Source: Amycolatopsis mongoliensis (lineage in GTDB: Bacteria > Actinomycetota > Actinomycetes > Mycobacteriales > Pseudonocardiaceae). Taken from it: a DNA stretch of 64,000 bases. A program made the position numbers and the translations under genes. The notes below the pieces were generated by a model. That model was not told the DNA's origin. It did not search any database and saw only the letters and a program-made list of their open reading frames with translations. Location of the stretch: NCBI RefSeq assembly GCF_030285665.1, contig NZ_CP127295.1:372001-436000 (forward strand). The letters are read 5' to 3'. Of this stretch, positions 46,460-55,378 are shown one piece after another (the first letter of the stretch is position 1; the number at the start of each line of letters is the position of its first letter).

Positions 46460-47196
46460 CCACGCGCGTGGAGCAGGTGATGGGCCTGCCGATCTCCCTC
46501 GACCTGCGCGACGAAGGTGACTTCGCCGAGATCGTCGACGAGGTCTTCGCCTGGTTCCGCGACGTCGACGCGAAGTTCAGCCCGTTCAAGGAGGACAGCG
46601 AAGTCAGCCGGTACGACCGCGGCGAGCTGACCGCGGACGGGCTGAGCGACGACCTCCTGGAGGTCCTGGAGCTCTGCGCGTACTACGAACAGCTTTCCGG
46701 CGGCGCGTTCCGCGCGCGGCTGCCCGGCCGCGGCCTCGACCCGTGCGCGGTCGTCAAGGGCTGGGCGGTGCAGCGCGCCGCCGACATGCTCAGGGCCGAG
46801 GGTGCGACGACGTTCTGCCTCAACGCCGGCGGCGACGTCGTCACCGCCGGCGAGCCGGAACCGGGACGGCCGTGGCGGGTCGGCGTCCGCCACCCCGAGC
46901 AGCCCCTCGCCGTGTGCGCGGTGCTGGAGTCGCGCAACGGCGCCATCGCGACGTCGGCGGCCTACGAGCGCGGCTCGCACATCCTCGACGGCCGTTCGGG
47001 GGCACCGGCGACCGGGCTGATGAGCGTCACCGTCGTGGCCGGCGACCTGGTCACCGCGGACGCGCTGGCCACCGCGGCGTTCGCGATGGGCGCGGAGGGC
47101 ATCACGTGGGCGGCCGACCGGCCGGACTGCGAGATCCTCATCGTCGACGACAGCCGTCGCGTGCACCGGACGGCGGGCCTGGCGCTGGCCTCCTGA
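46456..47196 (+). CDS. apbE: FAD:protein FMN transferase (ApbE)
   Basis: 246 residues, short for ApbE and without a recognisable lipoprotein signal. Seen: FSPFKEDSEVSRYDRGE near residue 40, LNAGGDVVTAGEP, and SVTVVAGDLVTADALATAAF with the Mg-binding Asp/Thr. Transfers FMN from FAD to the Thr of the preceding FMN-binding protein. ATG overlaps the upstream stop. The lack of an export signal leaves open whether flavinylation happens inside the cell. Confidence 0.91.
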   Translation: MTTRVEQVMGLPISLDLRDEGDFAEIVDEVFAWFRDVDAKFSPFKEDSEVSRYDRGELTADGLSDDLLEVLELCAYYEQLSGGAFRARLPGRGLDPCAVVKGWAVQRAADMLRAEGATTFCLNAGGDVVTAGEPEPGRPWRVGVRHPEQPLAVCAVLESRNGAIATSAAYERGSHILDGRSGAPATGLMSVTVVAGDLVTADALATAAFAMGAEGITWAADRPDCEILIVDDSRRVHRTAGLALAS

Positions 47197-47269
47197 AAAG
47201 CTGTAAATCGGTTCGCCCCCGCTCGGTGTCTCGGCCAGACTCGGGACCACCCGTCTGCCGAGGAGAACC

Positions 47270-47650
47270 ATGCCGTCATCCGTCCTGCACGTGTCCGTCG
47301 ACTGCGCCGACCCGTACGCGCTCTGCCAGTTCTGGAGCCAGGTCACCGGGAAGCCCATCCCCGAGGAGGACCAGCCCGGGGACGACGAGTGCGGCATCGA
47401 GCTCGAAGGCGGGATCGACCTGCTGTTCCTTCGCGTTCCGGAACCGAAGACCGTGAAGAACCGCCTGCACGTCTGCCTGCAGCCGGACGACCCGCGCGAC
47501 GAGGAGGTCGAGCGGATCCTGGGCCTGGGCGCGACGCTCGTCAACGACCTCCGCAACCCGGACGGCACCGGCTGGGCCGTGCTCGCCGACCCGGAGGGCA
47601 ACGAGTTCTGCGTCCTGCGCAGCGCGGCCGAGCGGGCAGCGACGTCGTGA
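47270..47650 (+). CDS. VOC (glyoxalase/dioxygenase-fold) family protein
   Basis: 126 residues, one VOC module pair: VLHVSVDCADPYALCQFW at the start, KNRLHVCLQPDDP in the middle and VLADPEGNEFCVL at the end (metal-ligand Glu position). Coupled by GTGA overlap to the methyltransferase gene. Reaction unknown. Confidence 0.87.
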   Translation: MPSSVLHVSVDCADPYALCQFWSQVTGKPIPEEDQPGDDECGIELEGGIDLLFLRVPEPKTVKNRLHVCLQPDDPRDEEVERILGLGATLVNDLRNPDGTGWAVLADPEGNEFCVLRSAAERAATS

Positions 47651-48471
47651 CGGACTCGTTCGCCGTCAACAAGGCCAACTGGGACGAACGCGCGGTGCTG
47701 CACGCGGCCTCGCCGGACTACAACTTCGCCGACTTCGTCGCGGATCCCGCATACCTGAGCGGCGTGGTGCGGTTCGACCGGCCGCGCCTGGGCGACATCG
47801 CCGGGCTGCGCGGCGTCCACCTGCAGTGCCACATCGGCACGGACACCGTTTCGCTGTCCCGGCTGGGCGCTTCCATGACGGGCCTGGACTTCTCGGGCGC
47901 GGCGCTGGCGGAGGCGCGACGGCTCGCGTCCGCGGCGGGCGCTTCGATCGATTTCCACGAGGCGAACGTGTACGACGCCGTCGAGGTGCTGGGCGCCGGG
48001 CGGTTCGACCTGGTCTACACCGGGATCGGCGCGTTGTGCTGGCTGCCGTCGGTCGCGCGCTGGGCCGCGGTGGTCGCGGGTCTGCTGCGGCCGGGCGGGC
48101 GGCTGTTCATCCGCGAGGGCCACCCGATGCTGTGGGCGCTCGACGAGACCGCGGCGCCGGCCTGGCCGCGCTACCCGTACTTCGAGCACGCCGAGCCGTT
48201 GGTGTTCGACGAGCCCGAGACGTACGTCAGCGTCGACCGGAAGCTGGAGAACAGTGTCAGCCACTCGTGGAACCACTCCCTCGGCGAGATCATCACCGCG
48301 CTGCTGGACAACGGCCTGACGCTGACCGGGTTCACCGAGCACGACAGCGTCCCGTGGAACGCGATCCCCGGGCAGATGGACCACGACGAGGCCGCGGACG
48401 AATGGCGGATGAAGGACGACCCGCGGCGGGTCGCGGCGAGCTACACGCTCCAGGCGGTCAAGGGCGGCTGA
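47647..48471 (+). CDS. Class I SAM-dependent methyltransferase
   Basis: 274 residues. Seen: LQCHIGTDTVSLSRLGASMTGLDFSG split over motif I (HIGTDTVSL) and motif II (TGLDFSG), then FDLVYTGIGALCWL and LLRPGGRLFIREGHP. The N-terminus (NKANWDERAVLHAAS) is typical of a small actinobacterial methyltransferase group. GTG 47647 overlaps the VOC stop. Substrate unknown. Confidence 0.88.
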   Translation: MTDSFAVNKANWDERAVLHAASPDYNFADFVADPAYLSGVVRFDRPRLGDIAGLRGVHLQCHIGTDTVSLSRLGASMTGLDFSGAALAEARRLASAAGASIDFHEANVYDAVEVLGAGRFDLVYTGIGALCWLPSVARWAAVVAGLLRPGGRLFIREGHPMLWALDETAAPAWPRYPYFEHAEPLVFDEPETYVSVDRKLENSVSHSWNHSLGEIITALLDNGLTLTGFTEHDSVPWNAIPGQMDHDEAADEWRMKDDPRRVAASYTLQAVKGG

Positions 48472-48484
48472 ATAGGGTGACGGC

Positions 48485-49468
48485 ATGGCACGTCCCCTGA
48501 TCGCGGTCGCCACGCTGGGCGGCACCATCTCGATGGCCCCCGCCGAAGGCGAAGGCGGCGCCGTCCCCCGGCTCGGCGCTGCGGAACTGATCGGCGGGAT
48601 CGGCGACCTGCCGATGGACGTGCTCGCCGAGACCCTGGCCGGGATCGGCAGCGCGTCGATGGACTTCGCGACGCTGCTGCGGTGCCGCGAGTGGGGGCTG
48701 CGGCAGGACGCCGACGGGTTCGTCGTCGTGCAGGGCACGGACACCCTGGAGGAGACGGCGTACTTCCTGGAGCTGTGCTGGCCGTCGGAGATCCCGGTGG
48801 TGGTCACCGGGGCGATGCGCAACGCCGGCCTGCTCAGCCCGGACGGGCCGGCGAACCTGCGCGCCGCGCTGACGGTGGCGGCCGATCCGCGCAGCCGCGG
48901 GCGGGGCGTGCTGGTGACGCTGAACGACGACGTCCACGCGGCGCGCTGGGTGCGCAAAGCGCATTCGAGCCACCTGGAGGCGTTTTCCTCGGCGCCCGCG
49001 GGCCCGCTCGGCATGGTCGTCGAGCAGGCGGTGCACTACTTCCACCCGTCACCGCCGCGGCCGCCTTCCCTGGCCGGTCGTGACTTCGCCGGGCTGGTCC
49101 CGGTGGTCGAAGCCGGCCTGGACGACTCGGGCGCGGTGCTCTCGTACGCGGCTTCGCAGCCCGGGGTGCGCGGAATCGTGCTCGCGGCGACGGGCGCGGG
49201 CCACGTTTCGTCGGGCACGGCCGACGTGGTGGCGCGGCTGGTGACCTCGCTGCCGGTGGTCGTCGCCTCCCGGACGGGAGCGGGTCCGACGCTGCGGTCG
49301 ACGTACGGCTTCCACGGCTCGGAGTCGAGCCTGATCGCGATGGGCGCGACGATGGCCGGCTGGCTGGACGCGCGCAAGTCCCGGATCCTGCTGCACACCC
49401 TGCTGGCGGGCGGCGCGGACCGGGAAGCGATCGAGCGCGAGTTCCGCCTGCGCGGCGACCTGGACTAG
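48485..49468 (+). CDS. Asparaginase-family protein
   Basis: 327 residues, bacterial type I/II asparaginase fold. Seen: first nucleophile motif ATLGGTISMAP and second motif VVQGTDTLEETAYFLEL, each holding an active-site Thr. No signal peptide, so cytoplasmic. Hydrolyses Asn (or Gln) to Asp and ammonia. It starts 13 nt after the methyltransferase and is followed by a hairpin cluster. Confidence 0.9.
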   Translation: MARPLIAVATLGGTISMAPAEGEGGAVPRLGAAELIGGIGDLPMDVLAETLAGIGSASMDFATLLRCREWGLRQDADGFVVVQGTDTLEETAYFLELCWPSEIPVVVTGAMRNAGLLSPDGPANLRAALTVAADPRSRGRGVLVTLNDDVHAARWVRKAHSSHLEAFSSAPAGPLGMVVEQAVHYFHPSPPRPPSLAGRDFAGLVPVVEAGLDDSGAVLSYAASQPGVRGIVLAATGAGHVSSGTADVVARLVTSLPVVVASRTGAGPTLRSTYGFHGSESSLIAMGATMAGWLDARKSRILLHTLLAGGADREAIEREFRLRGDLD

Positions 49469-49480
49469 GCAGGATTCCCA

Positions 49481-49562
49481 GCGCCCCAATGTGGCGTTCG
49501 GTGCGTCAGACGCACCCAATGTGGCGTTCGGTGCGTCTGACGCAACCAACGCCACATTGGGG
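49481..49562. repeat. CCAATGTGGCG hairpin cluster (two left arms, one right arm)
   Basis: Left arms at about 49485-49505 and 49515-49535 share CCCAATGTGGCGTTCGG; one right arm at 49541-49562 pairs with them. Same family as 39960-40036 but with the arm order left-left-right instead of left-right-right. It lies 3' of the asparaginase gene and before the convergent cysteine dioxygenase gene, so it can act as terminator. Confidence 0.85.
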
Positions 49563-49593
49563 CGCTCGGGTCGCGGGCCGCCGGACGCGCAGG

Positions 49594-50073
49594 TCAGTCG
49601 AGGACCGGGCCGCCCAGCGGGTCGAGGTGGTAGGAGCGCATCGCGCGCTCCGCGTCGCGGTAGACGTGGACCGAGATCGCCGGGTCCGGGCCGTCGTTGC
49701 GCACCTCGTGCACGTACCCCGGGCCGAACACGCGCGACTGCCCCGCCGAGAGCGCGTGCAGCTCGGTCACCGCGCGGCCGCCCGGCGCGCGGCGGGCCAC
49801 CGCCTCCGTCAGGTGGCCGCTGACCAGCGTGAACGCCCCGCTGGCGAACGCGTGGTCGTGCAGGTCGGTGCGCTGGCCGGGCAGCCAGCTCATCAGCCAC
49901 ACCTCCTGGTGCTCGCCCTTCTCGACGAGCGTCGCGAAACGCTCGTCGGGGTCGTAGCGCAGCAGGTGCTTCCAGCGGTCGCGGTCGGCGGCGACCTCCA
50001 GCGCGACGCGCACCGGGTGGCGCAGCGCGGGGTTCTCGGGACGCAGCAGGGTGTTGTCCGGAACGGCGAACAT
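49594..50073 (-). CDS. Cysteine dioxygenase-family protein
   Basis: 159 residues, single cupin domain. Seen: TDLHDHAFASGAFTLVSGHL (HxH metal motif) and GYVHEVRNDG with the third His. Cysteine dioxygenase oxidises Cys to cysteine sulfinate with iron and oxygen; related thiol dioxygenases act on other thiols. ATG 50073 is preceded by GAGG; a GTG at 50085 is an alternative. The Cys-rich leader ORF 50 nt further upstream supports a role in sulfur metabolism and regulation by cysteine. Confidence 0.87.
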   Translation of the reverse strand: MFAVPDNTLLRPENPALRHPVRVALEVAADRDRWKHLLRYDPDERFATLVEKGEHQEVWLMSWLPGQRTDLHDHAFASGAFTLVSGHLTEAVARRAPGGRAVTELHALSAGQSRVFGPGYVHEVRNDGPDPAISVHVYRDAERAMRSYHLDPLGGPVLD

Positions 50074-50122
50074 GAGGGTCCTCACGGAAGAGAAGGGGTG
50101 TCGAACTGGGCCGGGGCGGGGT

Positions 50123-50149
50123 TCACCGACAACAGCGACACGCGCACAT
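50123..50149 (-). CDS. Cysteine-rich leader peptide (uORF) of the dioxygenase gene
   Basis: An 8-codon ORF encoding MCACRCCR, with four Cys in eight residues, ending 49 nt before the dioxygenase start on the same strand. Poly-Cys leader ORFs in mycobacteria attenuate sulfur genes in response to cysteine (known from the literature, memory). No clear ribosome binding site precedes its ATG, so it may be leaderless. Confidence 0.72.
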   Translation of the reverse strand: MCACRCCR

Positions 50150-50273
50150 GACGGCGCCGAGGCCGTGGCGGCCCCGCAGCTCGGTCATCTCGTGCGCGAA
50201 CATGACGACCAGAGTTCCGTACCGCCCCGGCCCGGTCAAGCCGCTCCCAGCATCCGGGCGGTAGGTCACACCC

Positions 50274-51290
50274 TCAGGACCACTCGTGCTTCTGCGAGCG
50301 GCCCAGCAGCTCCGCGCCCGCCTGCCGCGGGTCGACGCCCTCGTGGCACACGCGGTGCATCGCGTCGGTGATCGGCATGTCGACACCGAGGCTCCTCGCC
50401 AGCGCCCGGATCGACGAGCACGACATGACGCCCTCGGCAACCTGCCCGCCGGCCGCCGCCTGTGCCTGCTCGAGGGTCTCGCCGCGACCGAGGCGCTCGC
50501 CGAACGTCCGGTTGCGCGAAAGCGGCGACGAGCACGTCGCGACCAGGTCGCCGACCCCGGCGAGCCCGGCGAACGTCAGCGGGTCGGCGCCCAGTTTCGC
50601 GCCGAGGCGGGCCATCTCGGCCAGGCCGCGCGTGATGAGCGTCGCCATCGTGTTGGTGCCGAGCCCGAGGCCCGCGGCCATCCCGGTGCTGAGCGCGATG
50701 ACGTTCTTGCACGCGCCGCCGAGCTCGCAGCCGACGACGTCGGTGTTCGTGTACGGGCGGAAGTAGGAGTTGGCGCAGGCGCGCTGGATCGCGACGGCGC
50801 GTTCGTGGTCGGCGCAGGCCAGCACCGATGCGGACGGCTGCCCGGCGGCGATCTCCTTGGCCAGGTTCGGCCCGGTGACGACGACGACCTCGCCGGGGTC
50901 GATCCCGACGATCTCGCCGATCACCTCGCTCATCCGCTTGAGCGTGCCGAGCTCGACGCCCTTGGCGAGGCTGACGAGGATCGCGTCGGGCGGCAGCAGG
51001 TCGCGCCACGACGTCAGGTTCGCGCGCAGGCTCTGGCTGGGCACCGCGAGCACGACGGCCTGGGCGCCCTCGAGGGCCTTGGCCGGATCGCTGGTGGCGG
51101 TGATGTTCTCCGGCAGGCCGACGCCGGGCAGGTAGGCGCTGTTGACGTGCCGCTCGCGGATGTCCTCGGCGACCTGCTCGCGGCGCGCCCACATCGTGAC
51201 GTCGCGGCCGGCGTCGCCGAGCACCTTCGCGAAGGCGGTGCCCCACGAGCCGGCCCCGAGCACGGTAACCCGCTGGACGTCGGCGCGCAT
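50274..51290 (-). CDS. gpsA: NAD(P)-dependent glycerol-3-phosphate dehydrogenase
   Basis: 338 residues; reduces dihydroxyacetone phosphate to sn-glycerol-3-phosphate for phospholipids. Seen: [17 protein letters not shown] (nucleotide-binding GxGxxG), [10 protein letters not shown], and [18 protein letters not shown] with the catalytic Lys. Its ATG shares one base with the stop of the plsC-like gene (TGATG), so the two lipid-synthesis genes are coupled. Confidence 0.96.
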   Translation of the reverse strand: MRADVQRVTVLGAGSWGTAFAKVLGDAGRDVTMWARREQVAEDIRERHVNSAYLPGVGLPENITATSDPAKALEGAQAVVLAVPSQSLRANLTSWRDLLPPDAILVSLAKGVELGTLKRMSEVIGEIVGIDPGEVVVVTGPNLAKEIAAGQPSASVLACADHERAVAIQRACANSYFRPYTNTDVVGCELGGACKNVIALSTGMAAGLGLGTNTMATLITRGLAEMARLGAKLGADPLTFAGLAGVGDLVATCSSPLSRNRTFGERLGRGETLEQAQAAAGGQVAEGVMSCSSIRALARSLGVDMPITDAMHRVCHEGVDPRQAGAELLGRSQKHEWS

Positions 51291-51994
51291 CAGGTGGGGT
51301 CCCCCGGCTTCGCCGACGGCGGTTCCTCGTGGCGGATCTCGCCGAGCAGGCGGGTGACCTCGTCCATCATGACCTTGGTGACCTCCCGCAGCTTCGACGC
51401 GCTGCGCGCGCTGCCTTCGCGGTAGATCGAGAGGTCGAGCGGGTCGCCGACGGAGTGGGTGATCGTCTTGCGCGGGAACGGCGTGAACTTCTTGCCGTAG
51501 CCGTCGAAGATCAGGCTGGTGCCCCAGCGCGCGATCGGGATCACGGGGACGTCGTTCTGCAGCGCGAGCCGGGCGGCGCCGGTGAAGGACTCCTTGGGCC
51601 AGCCGGCCGGGTCCTTGGTGATGGTGCCTTCGGGGTAGATCACGACGATCTTGCCCTCCTGCAGCGCCTGGTGCGCGGCCTTGAGGCTGTCCCCGGCGGC
51701 GGCCGAGCCGCGCGAAACCGGGATCTGCCCGGACCCGACGAAGATCTTCCCGAAGACCGGGGTCCGGGTGAGGCTCTCCTTGCCGAGGAAGCGTGGCACG
51801 CGCTTCGCCCGGTGCACGAACACGGCGTCGACCACGGGATCGAGGTGCGAGACGTGGTTCAGGACGAGCAGGGCGGGCCCTTCCCGCGGAATCTTCTCGT
51901 CCCCGACGTAGACCCGCCGCGCGATCGCGGTGAGCGGGTAGAACACGGCGGCGGCCAACCCCACCCAGAAGCCGCCCTTCTCACGCCGGGCCAC
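51290..51994 (-). CDS. 1-acyl-sn-glycerol-3-phosphate acyltransferase (PlsC-like)
   Basis: 234 residues. Seen: acyltransferase motif [12 protein letters not shown] (HxxxxD), [12 protein letters not shown], and [12 protein letters not shown]. Uses glycerol-3-phosphate-derived lysophosphatidate, so it follows GpsA in the same pathway. GTG 51994 is chosen because GGAGGAGGAG lies directly upstream; the in-frame GTG at 52009 is inside that site. Confidence 0.9.
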   Translation of the reverse strand: MARREKGGFWVGLAAAVFYPLTAIARRVYVGDEKIPREGPALLVLNHVSHLDPVVDAVFVHRAKRVPRFLGKESLTRTPVFGKIFVGSGQIPVSRGSAAAGDSLKAAHQALQEGKIVVIYPEGTITKDPAGWPKESFTGAARLALQNDVPVIPIARWGTSLIFDGYGKKFTPFPRKTITHSVGDPLDLSIYREGSARSASKLREVTKVMMDEVTRLLGEIRHEEPPSAKPGDPT

Positions 51995-52139
51995 GATCTC
52001 CTCCTCCACCTGTCACGTCCGCCCCAGATCCTGCCGCGCCGGGGTAAGGGCAGTCCAGGGAGGGTGCCTTCGGCGAGGGTGAGGCGGTGATCCGGGCCGC
52101 GCGGGCACCTCGCCCGGGCACCTCGCCCGGGCGGCGACC

Positions 52140-52258
52140 GCAGCCCACCCTCCCTGGGGGCCACCCCGTCTCGAGCGTATCGGCGCCGCCCGACGACGAC
52201 CCGCCCCGAAAGCGCCCTCACCCTCGACTTGTCCACAACGCCCGTCGCCTGTGGACAA
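52140..52258 (+). repeat. Interspersed element, copy C (paired DnaA-box-like nonamers)
   Basis: About 119 nt beginning GCAGCCCACCCTCCCTGG. AGCGTATCGG at 52174-52183, TTGTCCACA at 52229-52237 and TGTGGACAA at 52250-52258, both perfect and 12 nt apart. It lies in the 314-nt divergent gap between the plsC-like gene (-) and cofC (+), which holds no other recognisable feature. Confidence 0.88.
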
Positions 52259-52308
52259 CTCGTGCCTCCCGCCGACACCCACCCGCCGTTTCGGGTAAAG
52301 ATGGACGG

Positions 52309-52941
52309 GTGGACGTGGACCTGGTCGTGCCGATGAAACACCCCCGCGACGGCAAGTCGCGGCTGCGTGGTGCCGTCGAGGCCGAGCACCACCCCGGCCT
52401 CGTCCTCGCCCTCGCCGCCGACACGCTCGCCGCCGTGACCTCGAGTGCGCACGTCCGGCGCGTGCTGCTGGTCGCCGCCGATCCCGATGCCGTCGCCGAG
52501 CTGGGTGAGCTCGGGGTCGAGATCGTCGCCGAACCCGCCGAGAGGACCCTCAACGCCGCCTTCCGCCACGGTGAATCCCTGCTCCGGGCCGACGACCCCC
52601 GAGCCGTCGTCGGCGCCCTCCAAGCCGATCTCCCGGCCCTGCGCGCCGGCGACCTGGCCGACGCCCTCGCCGAAGCGGCGGGAGCCCGGGCCTTCGTCGC
52701 CGACCGCCAAGGCACCGGCACCACCCTCCTGCTGTCCGCGCCCGGCGCCGCCCTCGACCCGCACTTCGGCCTGGGCTCGGCGCGAAAACACGCCGCCTCC
52801 GGGGCGGTCGCGCTCCAGCGGCAGCTCCTCAGCCTGCGCAGCGATGTCGACACCCCGGACGACCTCGCCCACGTGCGCGGCCTGGGTGTCGGGAAACACA
52901 CCGCCGCCCGCCTCGGCGAACCCTGCGCGGCGCCCCGCTGA
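52309..52941 (+). CDS. cofC: 2-phospho-L-lactate / phosphoenolpyruvate guanylyltransferase
   Basis: 210 residues; nucleotidyltransferase of coenzyme F420 synthesis (CofC/FbiD). Seen: VVPMKHPRDGKSRL at the start (nucleotide-binding, with the conserved K.GKSRL), VVGALQADLPALR, and GTGTTLLLSAPG. GTG 52309 starts the domain. Same position relative to gpsA and ppk as Rv2983 of M. tuberculosis (memory). F420 could serve luciferase-like or PNPOx-like enzymes in this genome. Confidence 0.92.
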   Translation: MDVDLVVPMKHPRDGKSRLRGAVEAEHHPGLVLALAADTLAAVTSSAHVRRVLLVAADPDAVAELGELGVEIVAEPAERTLNAAFRHGESLLRADDPRAVVGALQADLPALRAGDLADALAEAAGARAFVADRQGTGTTLLLSAPGAALDPHFGLGSARKHAASGAVALQRQLLSLRSDVDTPDDLAHVRGLGVGKHTAARLGEPCAAPR

Positions 52942-52996
52942 GCTGTTCACCTGACCTTCACCGCGGCCTGCGCAATTCAGCGTGGCTTAGTGAAGA

Positions 52997-55378
52997 ATGG
53001 AGCCCGTGAGCACAGAAGACGGCGGCACGCCCGCACCGCGGAGGCGACGGAACCCGGCGAACGGATCTTCGGAGACGGGGAAGAAGTCCACTCCCCGGGC
53101 GAGCACCACGGCCAAGAAGGTCCCGTCGAAGTCCACCGCGCGCGACACCGCCGCCCGTGCCACCGCCGGCAAGGCGAGAACCCGCAAGACCACCGCGGCG
53201 GCGGCCACCCCGGCGTCGACCCGGCGCCGCAGCTCCGCGCACGGCAACCCGCGCGGCGCCGAAGAGTTCCGGGCGGTCCCGTCGGCACCGCCTGCCGTCA
53301 CCGCCGCCCCGACCGCCACCGAGACGCTGCCGGACGACCGGTACTTCAACCGGGAGCTCTCCTGGCAGGACTTCAACGCCCGCGTGCTGGCGCTGGCCGA
53401 GGACGAGTCGCAGCCGCTGCTCGAACGCACGAAGTTCCTCGCGATCTTCGCGTCCAATCTGGACGAGTTCTACATGGTCCGCGTCGCCGGCCTGAAGCGC
53501 CGCGACGAGACCGGCCTCCTGGTGCGCAGCGCGGACGGGCTCACCCCGCGCGAACAGCTCGACTACATCGCCAAGCGCAACCAGGACCTGGTCGAGCGGC
53601 AGACCGGTGCGTTCGAGAAGCACCTGCGCCCGCAGCTGGCCGAGCACGACATCCTGATCGTCGGCTGGGCCGACCTGTCCGGCGCCGACCAGCTCCGGCT
53701 GTCCAGCTACTTCTCCGAGCAGATCTTCCCGGTGCTGACGCCCCTGGCCGTCGACCCGGCGCACCCGTTCCCGTACATCTCGGGCCTTTCGCTGAACCTC
53801 GCGGTCACGGTGCGCGACCCGGAGGGCGGCACCGAGCGCTTCGCCCGGGTGAAGGTGCCGAGCAACGTGCAGCGCCTCATGCGCGTCGAGACCGAGCGCA
53901 CCAGCCGCACGGCGACGTTCCTGCCCCTGGAAGAACTCATCTCCGCGCACCTCGGTGAGCTGTTCACCGGCATGGACGTCACCGAGCACCACGTCTTCCG
54001 CGTCACCCGCAACGCCGACTTCGAGGTCGACGAGGACCGCGACGAAGACCTCCTGCAGGCCCTCGAACGCGAGCTGGCGCAGCGCCGGTTCGGCCCGCCG
54101 GTGCGCCTCGAGGTCGCGCAGGACATGAGCGAGCACATGCTCGAGCTGCTGCTGCGCGAGCTGGACGTCGACCCGGCCGACGTCGTCGAGGTGCCCGGCC
54201 TGCTCGACCTGACCTGCCTGCACCAGCTGTCCGGAGTGGACCGCAAGGAGCTGAAGGACCGGCCGTTCGTGCCGGCGACGCACCCGGCGTTCGGCGAGCG
54301 CGAGACGCCGAAGAGCGTCTTCGCGACGCTGCGCGAGGGCGACGTGCTCGTGCACCACCCGTACGACTCGTTCTCCACGAGCGTGCAGCGGTTCATCGAG
54401 CAGGCGGCGGCCGATTCGAAGGTCCTCGCGATCAAGCAGACGCTGTACCGGACGTCGGGCGACTCCCCGATCGTCGACGCGCTGATCGACGCCGCGGAGG
54501 CGGGCAAGCAGGTCGTCGCGCTGGTCGAGATCAAGGCACGGTTCGACGAGCAGGCGAACATCACCTGGGCGCGGACGCTGGAGCGCGCCGGCGTCCACGT
54601 CGTGTACGGGCTGGTCGGGCTGAAGACGCACTGCAAGGTGTCGATGATCGTGCGCCAGGAGGGCTCGACCATCCGCCGCTACTGCCACATCGGCACCGGC
54701 AACTACAACCCGAAGACCGCGCGGCTCTACGAGGACATCGGCCTGTTCACCGCCGACCCGAGCATCGGCGCGGACGTCACCGACCTGTTCAACGTGCTCA
54801 CCGGGTACTCGCGGCAGGACACCTACCGGACGATCCTGACGTCGCCGCACGGCATCCGCCGGGGCATCGTGCGCGCGATCGGCGAGGAGATCGAGCTGGC
54901 GCGGGCCGGGCAGGACGCCGGCATCCGGATCAAGTGCAACTCGCTGGTCGACGAGCAGGTCATCGACGCGCTCTACCACGCGTCGCAGGCCGGGGTGCCG
55001 GTCGAGATCGTGGTGCGCGGGATCTGCACGCTCAAGCCCGGCGTCGAAGGGCTTTCCGAGAACATCCACGTCCGGTCGATCCTCGGCCGGTTCCTGGAGC
55101 ACTCGCGGATCTTCAACTTCCGTGCCGGCGGCACGCACTGGATCGGCAGCGCGGACATGATGCACCGGAACCTGGACCGGCGGATCGAGGCGCTGGTGCG
55201 GGTCAAGGACCCGAAGCTGACCGCGCAGCTCGACGACATCTTCGATTCGGCGCTGGACCCGGCGACGCGGTGCTGGGTGCTGACCGCGAGCGGCGAGTGG
55301 TCGCCGTTCCCGGCGGACGGCTCGCGGGTGCGCGACCACCAGCTGGAGCTGGCGAAGCTGCACGGGGCCGCCGGATGA
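52997..55378 (+). CDS. ppk: Polyphosphate kinase 1 with basic N-terminal extension
   Basis: 793 residues; makes polyphosphate from ATP. Residues ~110-793 are the normal PPK1: [37 protein letters not shown], and two HKD/PLD-like domains with [12 protein letters not shown] and [15 protein letters not shown]. The first ~105 residues are an added Lys/Ala/Thr/Arg-rich low-complexity tail ([20 protein letters not shown]), like the HU tail in this window. ATG 52997 or GTG 53006. Coupled to mutT1 by ATGA. Confidence 0.95.
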   Translation: MEPVSTEDGGTPAPRRRRNPANGSSETGKKSTPRASTTAKKVPSKSTARDTAARATAGKARTRKTTAAAATPASTRRRSSAHGNPRGAEEFRAVPSAPPAVTAAPTATETLPDDRYFNRELSWQDFNARVLALAEDESQPLLERTKFLAIFASNLDEFYMVRVAGLKRRDETGLLVRSADGLTPREQLDYIAKRNQDLVERQTGAFEKHLRPQLAEHDILIVGWADLSGADQLRLSSYFSEQIFPVLTPLAVDPAHPFPYISGLSLNLAVTVRDPEGGTERFARVKVPSNVQRLMRVETERTSRTATFLPLEELISAHLGELFTGMDVTEHHVFRVTRNADFEVDEDRDEDLLQALERELAQRRFGPPVRLEVAQDMSEHMLELLLRELDVDPADVVEVPGLLDLTCLHQLSGVDRKELKDRPFVPATHPAFGERETPKSVFATLREGDVLVHHPYDSFSTSVQRFIEQAAADSKVLAIKQTLYRTSGDSPIVDALIDAAEAGKQVVALVEIKARFDEQANITWARTLERAGVHVVYGLVGLKTHCKVSMIVRQEGSTIRRYCHIGTGNYNPKTARLYEDIGLFTADPSIGADVTDLFNVLTGYSRQDTYRTILTSPHGIRRGIVRAIGEEIELARAGQDAGIRIKCNSLVDEQVIDALYHASQAGVPVEIVVRGICTLKPGVEGLSENIHVRSILGRFLEHSRIFNFRAGGTHWIGSADMMHRNLDRRIEALVRVKDPKLTAQLDDIFDSALDPATRCWVLTASGEWSPFPADGSRVRDHQLELAKLHGAAG

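Noticed and set aside
22984..52258. Paired DnaA boxes as a replication origin
   Set aside because: Only two boxes per element, copies dispersed over 30 kb, no AT-rich unwinding region and no dnaA/dnaN nearby.
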